Origin: Streptomyces syringium
Lineage (GTDB): Bacteria > Actinomycetota > Actinomycetes > Streptomycetales > Streptomycetaceae
Length of the DNA: 64,000 nucleotides
Direction: 5' to 3'
NCBI RefSeq assembly: GCF_017876625.1
Contig: NZ_JAGIOH010000001.1
Coordinates: 5,849,501 to 5,913,500 of the forward strand
In this document: in pieces, positions 22,777 through 30,341 of the stretch
How the letters are laid out: the number at the start of each line of letters is the position of its first letter
How positions within the stretch are numbered: position 1 is the stretch's first letter
The notes under the pieces: generated by a model
What the model was told of the DNA's origin: nothing
The model's input: only the letters and a program-made list of their open reading frames with translations
Database searches by the model: none
Made by a program: the position numbers and the translations under genes

Positions 22777-24240
22777 ATGAGCGCAGTGGACACGCGTACG
22801 AACCATGTGGTCGTCATCGGTGGCGGGATCTCGGGGCTGGCGGCGGCCCACCGGCTGTCGCGGGGCGGCGCGAGGGTCACGGTCCTGGAGGCGTCGGGCC
22901 GGCTCGGCGGCAAGCTCCTGGCGGGCGAGATCGCGGGCGTGCCGGTGGACCTCGGGGCCGAGTCGATGCTGGCGCGGCGGCCGGAGGCCGTCGACCTGGC
23001 CCGCGCGGTCGGCCTCGCCGACCGGCTCCAGCCGCCGGCCGCCACCACGGCGGCGCTGTGGACGCGCGGCGGCCTGCGGCCCATGCCCAAGGGCCATCTG
23101 ATGGGCGTGCCCGGAGTGCTCGCCCCGCTGGCCGCCTCCGGGGTGCTCTCCGACGAGGGCCTCGCCCGGATCGCCCGGGACGAGGAGCTGCCGCACACGG
23201 AGACCGGTGAGGACGTCGCCGTCGGTGCCTACGTGGCGGAGCGGATGGGCCGCGAGGTCGTGGACCGGCTGGTCGAGCCGCTCCTGGGCGGCGTCTACGC
23301 GGGCGACGCCTACCGGATCTCGATGCGGGCGGCCGTCCCGAAGCTCTTCGAGGCGGCGCGCACCCACCGCTCGCTGGCCGAAGGCGTACGGGCCGTCCAG
23401 GCGCAGGCCGCCCGGGAGGCCGGCGACGACGGAGAGGCGCGGGCCGGGGCCGGCGCGGACCGGCCGGTCTTCATGGGCATCGCCGGTGGCATCGGGCGGC
23501 TGCCCCTCGCCGTCGCGGACGCCGTGCGCGCGGCCGGCGGGGAGATCCGTCCCGACACGCCGGTGGTGGCGGTGCGGCGCGAGGCCGACGGCTGGCGGAT
23601 CGAGCTGGAGGCGGGGACGCTCACGGCGGACGCCGTCGTCCTCGCCACCCCCACGCACGAAGCGGCCCGCCTGTTGGGGTCGGTGTGCCGGCCGGCCGCC
23701 ACCGAGCTGGCCGCCGTCGAGTACGCCTCCATGGCCCTGGTCACCCTGGCCTTCCGCCGCCCGGCAGTGGAAGGGCTCGCGCACGGCAGCGGCTTCCTCG
23801 TGCCGCCCGTCGACGGCCGCAAGATCAAGGCGTCCACCTTCTCCAGCAACAAGTGGCAGTGGAACGCGGACGCCGACCCGGATCTCTTCGTCCTGCGTAC
23901 CTCGATCGGGCGGTTCGGTGACGAGGAGGATCTGGAGCGCGAGGACTCCGAGCTGGTATCGATGTCGCTCAAGGACCTCGGGGACGCGGTGGGCCTTGCG
24001 GCGACCCCCGTCGACACCCGTGTCACCCGCTGGCACGGCGGGCTGCCGCAGTACCCGGTGGGACATCTGGACCGGGTCGCCCGTATCCGCGAGCACGTCG
24101 CGGGCCTGCCGGGCCTGCGGGTCTGTGGCGCCGCCTACGACGGTGTGGGCATCCCGGCCTGCGTCTCCAGTGGTCACCGGGCCGCCGACGAGGTGCTGCG
24201 GACCCTGGCGGCGGGCGCCGAAGGCCGCGGGGGAGAATAG
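22777..24240 (+). CDS. hemY: Coproporphyrinogen III / protoporphyrinogen oxidase (HemY/CgoX type)
   Basis: A 487-residue FAD enzyme of heme synthesis. The N-terminal dinucleotide site is VVVIGGGISGLAAAHRLS, followed by RLGGKLLAGEIAGVPVDLGAE. The C-terminal FAD block is GLRVCGAAYDGVGIPACVSSG. In Actinobacteria this family oxidises coproporphyrinogen III to coproporphyrin III, upstream of ferrochelatase and HemQ; the old name is protoporphyrinogen oxidase (hemG/hemY). GAGAGT is 6 bases before the ATG. The hemQ gene starts 4 bases after its stop codon, so the two form an operon. Confidence 0.9.
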   Translation: MSAVDTRTNHVVVIGGGISGLAAAHRLSRGGARVTVLEASGRLGGKLLAGEIAGVPVDLGAESMLARRPEAVDLARAVGLADRLQPPAATTAALWTRGGLRPMPKGHLMGVPGVLAPLAASGVLSDEGLARIARDEELPHTETGEDVAVGAYVAERMGREVVDRLVEPLLGGVYAGDAYRISMRAAVPKLFEAARTHRSLAEGVRAVQAQAAREAGDDGEARAGAGADRPVFMGIAGGIGRLPLAVADAVRAAGGEIRPDTPVVAVRREADGWRIELEAGTLTADAVVLATPTHEAARLLGSVCRPAATELAAVEYASMALVTLAFRRPAVEGLAHGSGFLVPPVDGRKIKASTFSSNKWQWNADADPDLFVLRTSIGRFGDEEDLEREDSELVSMSLKDLGDAVGLAATPVDTRVTRWHGGLPQYPVGHLDRVARIREHVAGLPGLRVCGAAYDGVGIPACVSSGHRAADEVLRTLAAGAEGRGGE

Positions 24241-24244
24241 GGAC

Positions 24245-24961
24245 ATGACTGACGCCCCTCAGAAGAACCCGAACGCCGGCAAGAAGGCCAAGGACCTCAA
24301 CGAGGTCATCCGCTACACCCTCTGGTCGGTGTTCAAGCTGCGTGACGTCCTGCCCCAGGACCGGGCGGGCTACGCCGACGAGGTGGAGGAGCTGTTCGCG
24401 CAGCTCGCCGAGAAGGACGTCACCGTGCGCGGTACGTACGACCTGTCGGGTCTGCGGGCCGATGCCGATGTGATGATCTGGTGGCACTCGGAGACCTCGG
24501 ACGCCCTCCAGGACGCGTACAACCTCTTCCGCCGCACGAAGCTCGGCCGCGCGCTGGAGCCGGTGTGGTCGAACATGGCGCTGCACCGCCCCGCCGAGTT
24601 CAACAAGTCGCACATCCCGGCGTTCCTCGCGGACGAGACGCCGCGCGACTACGTCAGCGTCTACCCCTTCGTGCGCAGTTACGACTGGTACCTGCTGCCC
24701 GACGAGGACCGCCGCCGCATGCTCGCGGACCACGGCAAGATGGCGCGCGGCTACCCGGACGTGCGCGCCAACACCGTCGCCTCCTTCTCGCTCGGCGACT
24801 ACGAGTGGATCCTGGCCTTCGAGGCCGACGAGCTGTACCGCATCGTCGACCTCATGCGTCACCTGCGCGCCTCGGAGGCGCGCATGCACGTCCGTGAAGA
24901 GGTGCCGTTCTACACCGGTCGCCGTAAGGCCGTCTCGGAGTTGGTCGCGGGTCTGGCGTAG
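24245..24961 (+). CDS. hemQ: Coproheme decarboxylase (HemQ/ChdC)
   Basis: A 238-residue chlorite-dismutase-fold protein that converts coproheme to heme b with hydrogen peroxide, the final step of the coproporphyrin-dependent pathway. The catalytic tyrosine is Tyr140 in YVSVYPFVRSYDWY and the proximal heme ligand is His163 in LADHGKMARGY. Both fit the family. The short basic N-terminus (NPNAGKKAKDLNE) is normal for actinobacterial proteins. It is separated from hemY by 4 bases. The last 14 codons and stop are duplicated downstream at 25020 (see the repeat entry). Confidence 0.95.
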   Translation: MTDAPQKNPNAGKKAKDLNEVIRYTLWSVFKLRDVLPQDRAGYADEVEELFAQLAEKDVTVRGTYDLSGLRADADVMIWWHSETSDALQDAYNLFRRTKLGRALEPVWSNMALHRPAEFNKSHIPAFLADETPRDYVSVYPFVRSYDWYLLPDEDRRRMLADHGKMARGYPDVRANTVASFSLGDYEWILAFEADELYRIVDLMRHLRASEARMHVREEVPFYTGRRKAVSELVAGLA

Positions 24962-25081
24962 CCGGTCGTGGTCGGGGGTCGGGCTGGGGGTCCGGGGGTC
25001 GTCCCCCGGGGGATGCGGCCCGGTCGCCGTAAGGCCGTCTCGGAGTTGGTCGCGGGTCTGGCGTAGCCGGTCGTGGTCGGG
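24915..25081 (+). repeat. Tandem duplication of the hemQ 3' end
   Basis: The 62 bases 24915-24976 and 25020-25081 are identical, with a period of 105 bases, which is a multiple of three. Copy 1 holds the last 15 codons of hemQ, its TAG stop and 15 bases beyond. Copy 2 is a free remnant without a start codon. Between them is a short hairpin, CCGGGGG/CCCCCGG (24992-25009). Complete identity suggests a recent event. Confidence 0.9.
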
Positions 25082-25115
25082 CGTTCGGCGGTCCGGCGTA
25101 GAGGGGCCCGGGCCG

Positions 25116-26693
25116 TCAGGTCCGGGTCGTGCCGGTCGTCGGCTGGGGCTCCGGGCGTGCCGCGCAGGAGGTGCGGCGCCCGGGGACCGCGCCGGTGAGC
25201 AGATAGCGCTCGGTGTGGCGGTTCACGCACGTGTTGGGGCCGCCCGCGATGCCGTGGGTGCCCGCGCCGCGCTCGGTGACCAGCGCCGAGCCCGGCAGCC
25301 TGCGCTGGAGTTCCAGCGCCCCCCGGTACGGCGTGGCCGCGTCCCGCTCGGCGGCCAGCAGCAGCGTGGGCGGCAGCGCGCCCTTCGCCACCCGGATCGG
25401 CAGCGGCTTCTGCTGGCGCACCTGCCAGAACGCGCACGGCAGGTTCATCCAGGCGTTGTCCCACGTCTCGAAGGGCGCGCGGCGGGCGAGCCGGGTGTTG
25501 TCCCGGTTCCAGACCGCCCAGGAGCGCGGCCAGGGCGCGTCGTTGCACTCGACGGAGGTGTAGACGGCGTTGCTGTTCTCCTCCGCCCGCGCGGCCTCGG
25601 GGGCGGGTGCGGCGAGCACGCGCAGCGGCTCGTCGTCGCCGCGCAGATACGCGGACAGGGCATTGGCTCCCCGCGCCCAGAAACTGTCGGCGTAGCCCAT
25701 CTTGAGGAACGCCGACTGCAGCTGCCCCGGCCCGACCGTCCCGCCCGCGGGACGCCGGGCGAGCCGGGCCCGCGCCGTGTCGTACGAGGCCAGCACCTGC
25801 CGGGCGGTGCGGCCCAGGTGGTAGACGTCGTCGTGCCGGGCGGCCCAGCGCCGCCAGTCGCCCCAGCGCGTCTCGAACGCGGCGGACTGGTCGAGGTTGT
25901 TGCGGTACCAGACCTGACTGGTGCGGGGGTCGACCACACTGTCGAAGACCATGCGGCGCACGTGCCCGGGGAAGAGCGTGGCGTACAGCGCGCCGAAGTA
26001 CGTGCCGTACGACGCCCCCATGTAGGAGAGCCGCTTCTCACCGAGCGCGGCGCGCAGCACATCGAGGTCACGGGCGTTGTTGAGGCTCGTGAAGTGCTGG
26101 AGGTCACTGCCCGCCTTCCGGGCGCACGAGCGCGCGTACGCCCGTGCCTGTGCGACGCGCTTCTTCTTGTAGGCGGCGGAGGGGTGCTTCGGCGCCAGCG
26201 TGGGGGCCTTGGCGAACCGCTTCGGGTCCATGCAGGACAGCGGCGCCGACCGGGCGACGCCGCGCGGCGCGTAGCCGACGAAGTCGTACGCCTGGGCGGT
26301 CGCGTGCCACTGCGCGAGGCCGGCGAGCAGCGGGAACCACATGCCGGAGCTGCCCGGCCCGCCCGGGTTGTAGACCAGGGAGCCCTGGCGCCGGTCGGGG
26401 GTGCCGGTGGCGGCCCCGCGGCTGACGGTGAGGCGGATCTGCTTGCCGTTGGGGCGGGCGTAGTCCAGCGGTACCGAGACCGTGCCGCACCGGATCGACT
26501 CCGGGAGCTGTTCGCCGGCCGGGCAGGCGCCGAACGCGATGCCCCGGGCGGCGGCCCGCTCGGCCGCGAGGGCCACGCCGCGCGCCTCGGCCCGGCCCCC
26601 CGGCGGGAGGGTGTGGCCGACGCCGTCGGCGGGGGTGGTGAGCCCGGTGAGGACCAGGGACCCGAGGATTCCGTACAGGGCTGCTGCTCTCAC
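25116..26693 (-). CDS. Secreted tripeptidyl-aminopeptidase-like alpha/beta hydrolase
   Basis: A 525-residue secreted serine peptidase of the Tap/SlpD family (MEROPS S33). A signal peptide (AALYGILGSLVLTGLTTPADG) is followed by the hydrolase fold. The oxyanion region is YNPGGPGSSGMW, the nucleophile lies in GASYGTYFG, the acid in AERDAATPYRGALEL and the histidine in GAGTHGIAGGPN. Four cysteines in the C-terminal half probably form disulfides. The enzyme would remove tripeptides from N-termini of extracellular proteins. The GTG at 26693 is chosen because AAGGGA lies 7 bases upstream. A promoter of good quality precedes it. Confidence 0.85.
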   Translation of the reverse strand: MRAAALYGILGSLVLTGLTTPADGVGHTLPPGGRAEARGVALAAERAAARGIAFGACPAGEQLPESIRCGTVSVPLDYARPNGKQIRLTVSRGAATGTPDRRQGSLVYNPGGPGSSGMWFPLLAGLAQWHATAQAYDFVGYAPRGVARSAPLSCMDPKRFAKAPTLAPKHPSAAYKKKRVAQARAYARSCARKAGSDLQHFTSLNNARDLDVLRAALGEKRLSYMGASYGTYFGALYATLFPGHVRRMVFDSVVDPRTSQVWYRNNLDQSAAFETRWGDWRRWAARHDDVYHLGRTARQVLASYDTARARLARRPAGGTVGPGQLQSAFLKMGYADSFWARGANALSAYLRGDDEPLRVLAAPAPEAARAEENSNAVYTSVECNDAPWPRSWAVWNRDNTRLARRAPFETWDNAWMNLPCAFWQVRQQKPLPIRVAKGALPPTLLLAAERDAATPYRGALELQRRLPGSALVTERGAGTHGIAGGPNTCVNRHTERYLLTGAVPGRRTSCAARPEPQPTTGTTRT

Positions 26694-26726
26694 TGGCCAT
26701 CCCTTCACGTCAATGCGACAAAAGGG

Positions 26727-26755
26727 ATAATTGGTTCGGCAGTTGATGTTGTAAA
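26727..26755 (-). promoter_or_regulatory. Vegetative-type promoter of the aminopeptidase gene
   Basis: On the minus strand TTTACA (26755-26750) and AATTAT (26732-26727) are 17 bases apart, close to the principal sigma factor consensus. Transcription would start near 26720, giving a leader of about 26 bases with AAGGGA before the GTG. Confidence 0.6.
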
Positions 26756-26851
26756 GCACCACGGAGCAGTGTCGGTCGCATTGCGCCCGAAGAGGGGTGC
26801 CCCACGGCCGCCGTACGGGCCCGCCCCGGTGTGGGCGCCGGGGGCGCGGGC

Positions 26852-26886
26852 GAGGCCCCGCGATCGGGGGGACGTCGCGGGGCCTC
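26852..26886. other. Long hairpin inside a divergent intergenic region
   Basis: A perfect 12-bp stem (GAGGCCCCGCGA and its complement) with an 11-base loop, followed by a second stem, GCGGGAA/TTCCCGC (26901-26924). Both lie between the aminopeptidase promoter and the NERD gene start, where no terminator is needed. They could form a leader structure on the NERD mRNA or insulate the two divergent promoters. Confidence 0.5.
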
Positions 26887-26945
26887 ACTCGGTTCAACGG
26901 GCGGGAAATTGGGTTGGTTCCCGCACTTCTGCGGCAGTATGGCGG

Positions 26946-27650
26946 ATGGGGGTGGTAGGAGTGCGCGAGCGGCCGGGCGCGAAGAGGACCGGGGACGGTA
27001 AGAACTACGATCCGGAGCGGCTGTTCCTGCCGCCCGACGACGATCTCGCCCCGAACCGCCCGGGGGAGACGCTCCGCGCGCGGCTCGACGCGTCCGGCAC
27101 CGGCCGGGCCCGGCTCGCCCTCGCCCGGCTGCTGGGGCGCAGGCCCGTGGAGGACGAGTGGCGCACGGCGCTGGCCGGTGAGCAGCTTGTCGGGACGGCG
27201 CTGGAGGAGCTGACGGCGGGCGGCTGGGAGGTGGTGCACTCCATCGTCCTGCCGGGCGACGCGATCATCGCCCATCTGCTGATCGGCCCCGGCGGGGTCT
27301 TCTGCGTCGGGGTGAAGCACGCCCGCAAGCGGCGGGTCCTGGTCGACGACACCCTGGTGCGGGTGGCCCGGGAGCGCCGGCCGCACCCGCACCTGCGCGA
27401 CGCGCGACGGGACGCGGCGCGCTCGTCGCTGGTGCTGTCCCGGGGCTGCGGTTTCCCGGTGCGGGTACGGCCGGTGCTGGTGGTCGTCGGAGCCACGAGC
27501 GTGGAGGTACCGGCCGCCCTGGAGGACGTACGGGTCCTGCGGGAGCGGGAGATCCCCGAGCTCGGCACGCTGGGCGGAGTCCTGCGTCCCGACCGGGTGG
27601 CCCGCGTCCACACAGTGGCACGGAACCGCCGCGTCTGGCTGTGGGCGTGA
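26946..27650 (+). CDS. NERD-domain protein with degenerate nuclease motif
   Basis: A 234-residue protein with a nuclease-related (NERD) domain from about residue 70. The opening motif TALAGEQLVGTALEEL is normal. The next block, where active members have an acidic residue in IDH and then D/E-x-K, here reads AIIAHLLIGPGG and VGVK: the acid of IDH is Ala and the acid before Lys is Gly. Nuclease activity is therefore doubtful, and a DNA-binding or structural role is possible. The start is uncertain: ATG 26946 is given; GTG 26952 and GTG 26961 are in frame. The gene is convergent with the BlaI-like gene (37 bases between). Confidence 0.7.
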   Translation: MGVVGVRERPGAKRTGDGKNYDPERLFLPPDDDLAPNRPGETLRARLDASGTGRARLALARLLGRRPVEDEWRTALAGEQLVGTALEELTAGGWEVVHSIVLPGDAIIAHLLIGPGGVFCVGVKHARKRRVLVDDTLVRVARERRPHPHLRDARRDAARSSLVLSRGCGFPVRVRPVLVVVGATSVEVPAALEDVRVLREREIPELGTLGGVLRPDRVARVHTVARNRRVWLWA

Positions 27651-27687
27651 CGAGACGTCAGTAACGGCGAAGATCCGCCGGCAGGTC

Positions 27688-28080
27688 CTAGCGGACGCCG
27701 GCCGCCAGCAGCTGCCGCAGCAGTGCCTCGTCCATGGCGGTCAGCTCGCTGACGAAGCGGGTCAGCACGGCCTCCCGGTCCGGGCGGCCGTCGAGGACCT
27801 TGTGCATCCGGCGGGCGGCCAGCCCGCAGTCGTCGGTGACGGGGGCGTAGGCGTAGGCCCGGCCGCGGGGGGTGCGGGTGAGCACCTCCTTGGCGTGCAG
27901 CCGGGACAGGATCGTCACGACCGTGCTGTACGTCAGCTCGCCCGCGAGCCTGCTCTGGACCTCGCGGGGGGTCAGCGAGCCCTCGGCCCGCTGCAGCGCC
28001 GTGAGGACCTCGCCCTCCAGCGCCCCGTTCGCGCGGCGCCGGCCCTGACGGACCACGGTGGTAGGTGTGGCTGCTGACAT
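27688..28080 (-). CDS. BlaI/MecI/CopY-family transcriptional repressor
   Basis: A 130-residue winged-helix repressor. The DNA-binding part reads LEGEVLTALQRAEGSLTPREVQ and LTYSTVVTILSRLHAKEVL, followed by the basic wing RTPRGRAYAYAP. The C-terminal dimerisation part is short. BlaI and MecI proteins usually sit beside a BlaR1/MecR1 or other M56 peptidase that inactivates them; none is present here. A TACA-N4-TGTA inverted repeat lies 59 bases upstream of the ATG. The nearest likely target is the divergent penicillin-binding protein gene and the gene itself. Confidence 0.85.
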   Translation of the reverse strand: MSAATPTTVVRQGRRRANGALEGEVLTALQRAEGSLTPREVQSRLAGELTYSTVVTILSRLHAKEVLTRTPRGRAYAYAPVTDDCGLAARRMHKVLDGRPDREAVLTRFVSELTAMDEALLRQLLAAGVR

Positions 28081-28138
28081 GCCTGCGGCGTTCTCTCTGC
28101 TCGTCTTCCCGCCCGGTACGACCGGGATGTTCCTCGTC

Positions 28139-28150
28139 TACAGAAGTGTA
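28139..28150. promoter_or_regulatory. Candidate BlaI-type operator
   Basis: TACA-GAAG-TGTA is an inverted repeat of the TACA/TGTA half-sites recognised by BlaI/MecI-family repressors. It lies between the repressor gene (start 28080) and the penicillin-binding protein gene (start 28286), so one site could control both. Confidence 0.45.
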
Positions 28151-28285
28151 AAGGCGTGGTGAGGCTGTTCCTGCCACCCTTTTCGGCCTTCCCGGCGGCG
28201 GATCCCCCCGGGCCAAGGGAGGGCGCGGGAGGACTGTGACGGAACCGGCATCCCGGGGATTTGACCCGGGTCGTAGGGTCGAGCG

Positions 28286-30313
28286 GTGTTCGAACGTCGA
28301 AATGGGGCGCACGCCCGGAACCACGCCGCCCCGGCCCGCCGCCGTCGGCCCGCCTCCCGCCTGCTCGGGCGGCTGCGCCCCGCCTACCCCCGCCCGGGGC
28401 GGCGGGGCTTCCGCCGGTGGGTGCCGTCGTGGCGGCAGAGCCTCGGCGCGGCCGCCGTCGTCATCGGCGCGTTCGCGGCCCTCGTCGGCGTCCTCTACGC
28501 GCGCACGGAGATACCCACCGACCTCAACGCCTTCGCCACCCAGCAGGACAACGTCTACTACTGGGCCGACGGCACCGAGATGGCCCGTACCGGCGAGGTC
28601 AACCGGCAGGACACCGCCCTGGAGAAGGTCCCCGAGAAGGTGCGCTGGGCCGCGCTGGCCGCCGAGAACGAGACCTTCTACTCCGACAGCGGCATCTCCG
28701 TCAGCGGCATCACCCGCGCCCTCACCAGGATGATCACGGGCGGGGAGACCCAGGGCGGGTCCACCATCACCCAGCAGTACGTGAAGAACGCCTACCTCAA
28801 CCAGGAGCAGACCTTCACCCGCAAGATCACCGAGATGTTCATCGCCATCAAGCTGGACAACAAGATGACCAAGTCGGAGATCCTGGAGGGCTACCTCAAC
28901 ACCAGCTGGTACGGGCGCGGCACCTACGGCATCCAGCGCGCCGCCCACGCCTACTACGGCAAGGACGTCTCACAGCTCAACGCCAGCGAGGGCGCCGTGC
29001 TCGCCTCGCTGCTCAAGGGAGCCGCCCTCTACGACCCGGCGATCAGCCGCGCCAACCACGAGCGGGCCGTGGAGCGCTGGAACTGGATCCTCGACCGGAT
29101 GGTCACCATCGGCAAGCTCTCCCCGAAGGAGCGGGCCGGGTACACCACCTTCCCCGAGCCCAAGGCCCCGCCCAAGCCGGCCGGGCTGAACGGGCAGACG
29201 GGCTATCTCGTGGAGACCGCCCGCGCCTACGTCAGCGCCCGCACCGAGGTCTCCGACGCCGACTTCGACCTCGGCGGCTACCAGATCCGCACCACGTTCG
29301 AGAAGCCGAAGGTCGAGGCACTCAAGAAGGCCGTGGCGGACGTCCGGGGCCGGCTCGACCCCGAGCGGCGCGAGGCCGACCGGAACGTCCGCATCGGCGC
29401 CGCCTCGGTCACCACCGACGGGCGCATCGTCGCCCTCATCGGCGGACCGGACTACCTCAAGCAGGGGTTCAACGACGCCAACTCCTCCGTCGTCCCGGCG
29501 GGCACCGCCTACGCCCCCTTCGTCTACGCGGCGGCCCTGCGCGACGGCGTCCAGCGCGAGCGCGGCAAGCCACGGGTGCGCGTGACCCCGGCCACCGTCT
29601 ACGACGGCAACGACAAGGTGACGATCCGGACGCCCGAGGGCCCGTACTGGGACCGCTCCGGGAAGATCGTCAAGGCGCTCAACGAGGGCGGCAAGTCCTG
29701 GGGCAAGGTGTCGCTGCGGGATGCGGTGGTCAAGGGGATCAACGCCCCGATCATGCAGCTGGGCATGGACGTCGGCCTGGACCGGGTGGGTCGTACGTCC
29801 GTGGAGACGGGCCTGCTCGCCTCCAGCCTCGGCCCCCGGGTGCCCGCCTTCTCCCTCGGCACCACCACGCCCAGCGCCATCCGGATGGCCGGGGCCTACG
29901 CCACCTTCGCCGCCCGGGGCGCGCACAGCGAGCCGTACTCCGTCACCCGGCTCACCCGCAACGGCGACGCCGTCCCGGTGGAGAAGCCGACGGCCGAACG
30001 GGCCCTGCCCGCCTCCGTGGCCGCCTCCGTGGACGACGCCCTGCGCGACACGGTCCGGCGCGGCACCGCCGGAGCGGCACGGGCCGCCGGGGCCGATGTG
30101 GCGGGCAAGCCGGGCACCGGCCCGGACAACAAGTCGGCCTGGTTCGTCGGCTACCGCGGCACGCTCTCGACCGCCGTCTCGCTCTCCCGCATCGACCCCA
30201 AGAGCCAGGAGCTGCAGCCGCTGACCGGCCTCGGCGGCGCCGCGAAGTCCGCCACCGGCAGCCCGTACCCGATCGGCATCTGGACGGCGTACATGACCGA
30301 GCTGGGGAAGTGA
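28286..30313 (+). CDS. Class A penicillin-binding protein with degenerate transpeptidase domain
   Basis: A 675-residue bitopic protein: basic cytoplasmic tail, membrane helix at about residues 53-71, GT51 glycosyltransferase domain (about 95-270) and a transpeptidase-fold domain (about 310-670). GT51 motifs are kept: Glu127 in AAENETFY, GGSTITQQYVKN, RKITEMFIAIKL and KSEILEGYLNTSWYGRGTYGI, although the usual ED pair is EN. In the transpeptidase domain all three catalytic motifs are lost: SxxK is TAYA (407-410), SxN is GIN (484-486) and KTG is KPG (608-610). The fold-specific flanks (PFVYAAAL, WFVGY) remain. It probably polymerises glycan but cannot crosslink or bind beta-lactams covalently. 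GTG start; TAGGGT lies 6 bases upstream. Confidence 0.85.
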   Translation: MFERRNGAHARNHAAPARRRRPASRLLGRLRPAYPRPGRRGFRRWVPSWRQSLGAAAVVIGAFAALVGVLYARTEIPTDLNAFATQQDNVYYWADGTEMARTGEVNRQDTALEKVPEKVRWAALAAENETFYSDSGISVSGITRALTRMITGGETQGGSTITQQYVKNAYLNQEQTFTRKITEMFIAIKLDNKMTKSEILEGYLNTSWYGRGTYGIQRAAHAYYGKDVSQLNASEGAVLASLLKGAALYDPAISRANHERAVERWNWILDRMVTIGKLSPKERAGYTTFPEPKAPPKPAGLNGQTGYLVETARAYVSARTEVSDADFDLGGYQIRTTFEKPKVEALKKAVADVRGRLDPERREADRNVRIGAASVTTDGRIVALIGGPDYLKQGFNDANSSVVPAGTAYAPFVYAAALRDGVQRERGKPRVRVTPATVYDGNDKVTIRTPEGPYWDRSGKIVKALNEGGKSWGKVSLRDAVVKGINAPIMQLGMDVGLDRVGRTSVETGLLASSLGPRVPAFSLGTTTPSAIRMAGAYATFAARGAHSEPYSVTRLTRNGDAVPVEKPTAERALPASVAASVDDALRDTVRRGTAGAARAAGADVAGKPGTGPDNKSAWFVGYRGTLSTAVSLSRIDPKSQELQPLTGLGGAAKSATGSPYPIGIWTAYMTELGK

Positions 30314-30316
30314 CGG

Positions 30317-30340
30317 CCGCGCCCCCCTGCGGGGGCGCGG
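30317..30340. terminator. Bidirectional hairpin terminator
   Basis: A perfect 10-bp stem (CCGCGCCCCC) with a CTGC loop fills the 28-base gap between two convergent genes ending at 30313 and 30342. Confidence 0.8.
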
Positions 30341-30341
30341 G

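Noticed and set aside
28286..30313. Frameshift as the cause of the lost PBP motifs
   Set aside because: The frame is continuous and the flanks PFVYAAAL, MQLGMDVG and SAWFVGY are intact on both sides of each motif; the changes are substitutions.
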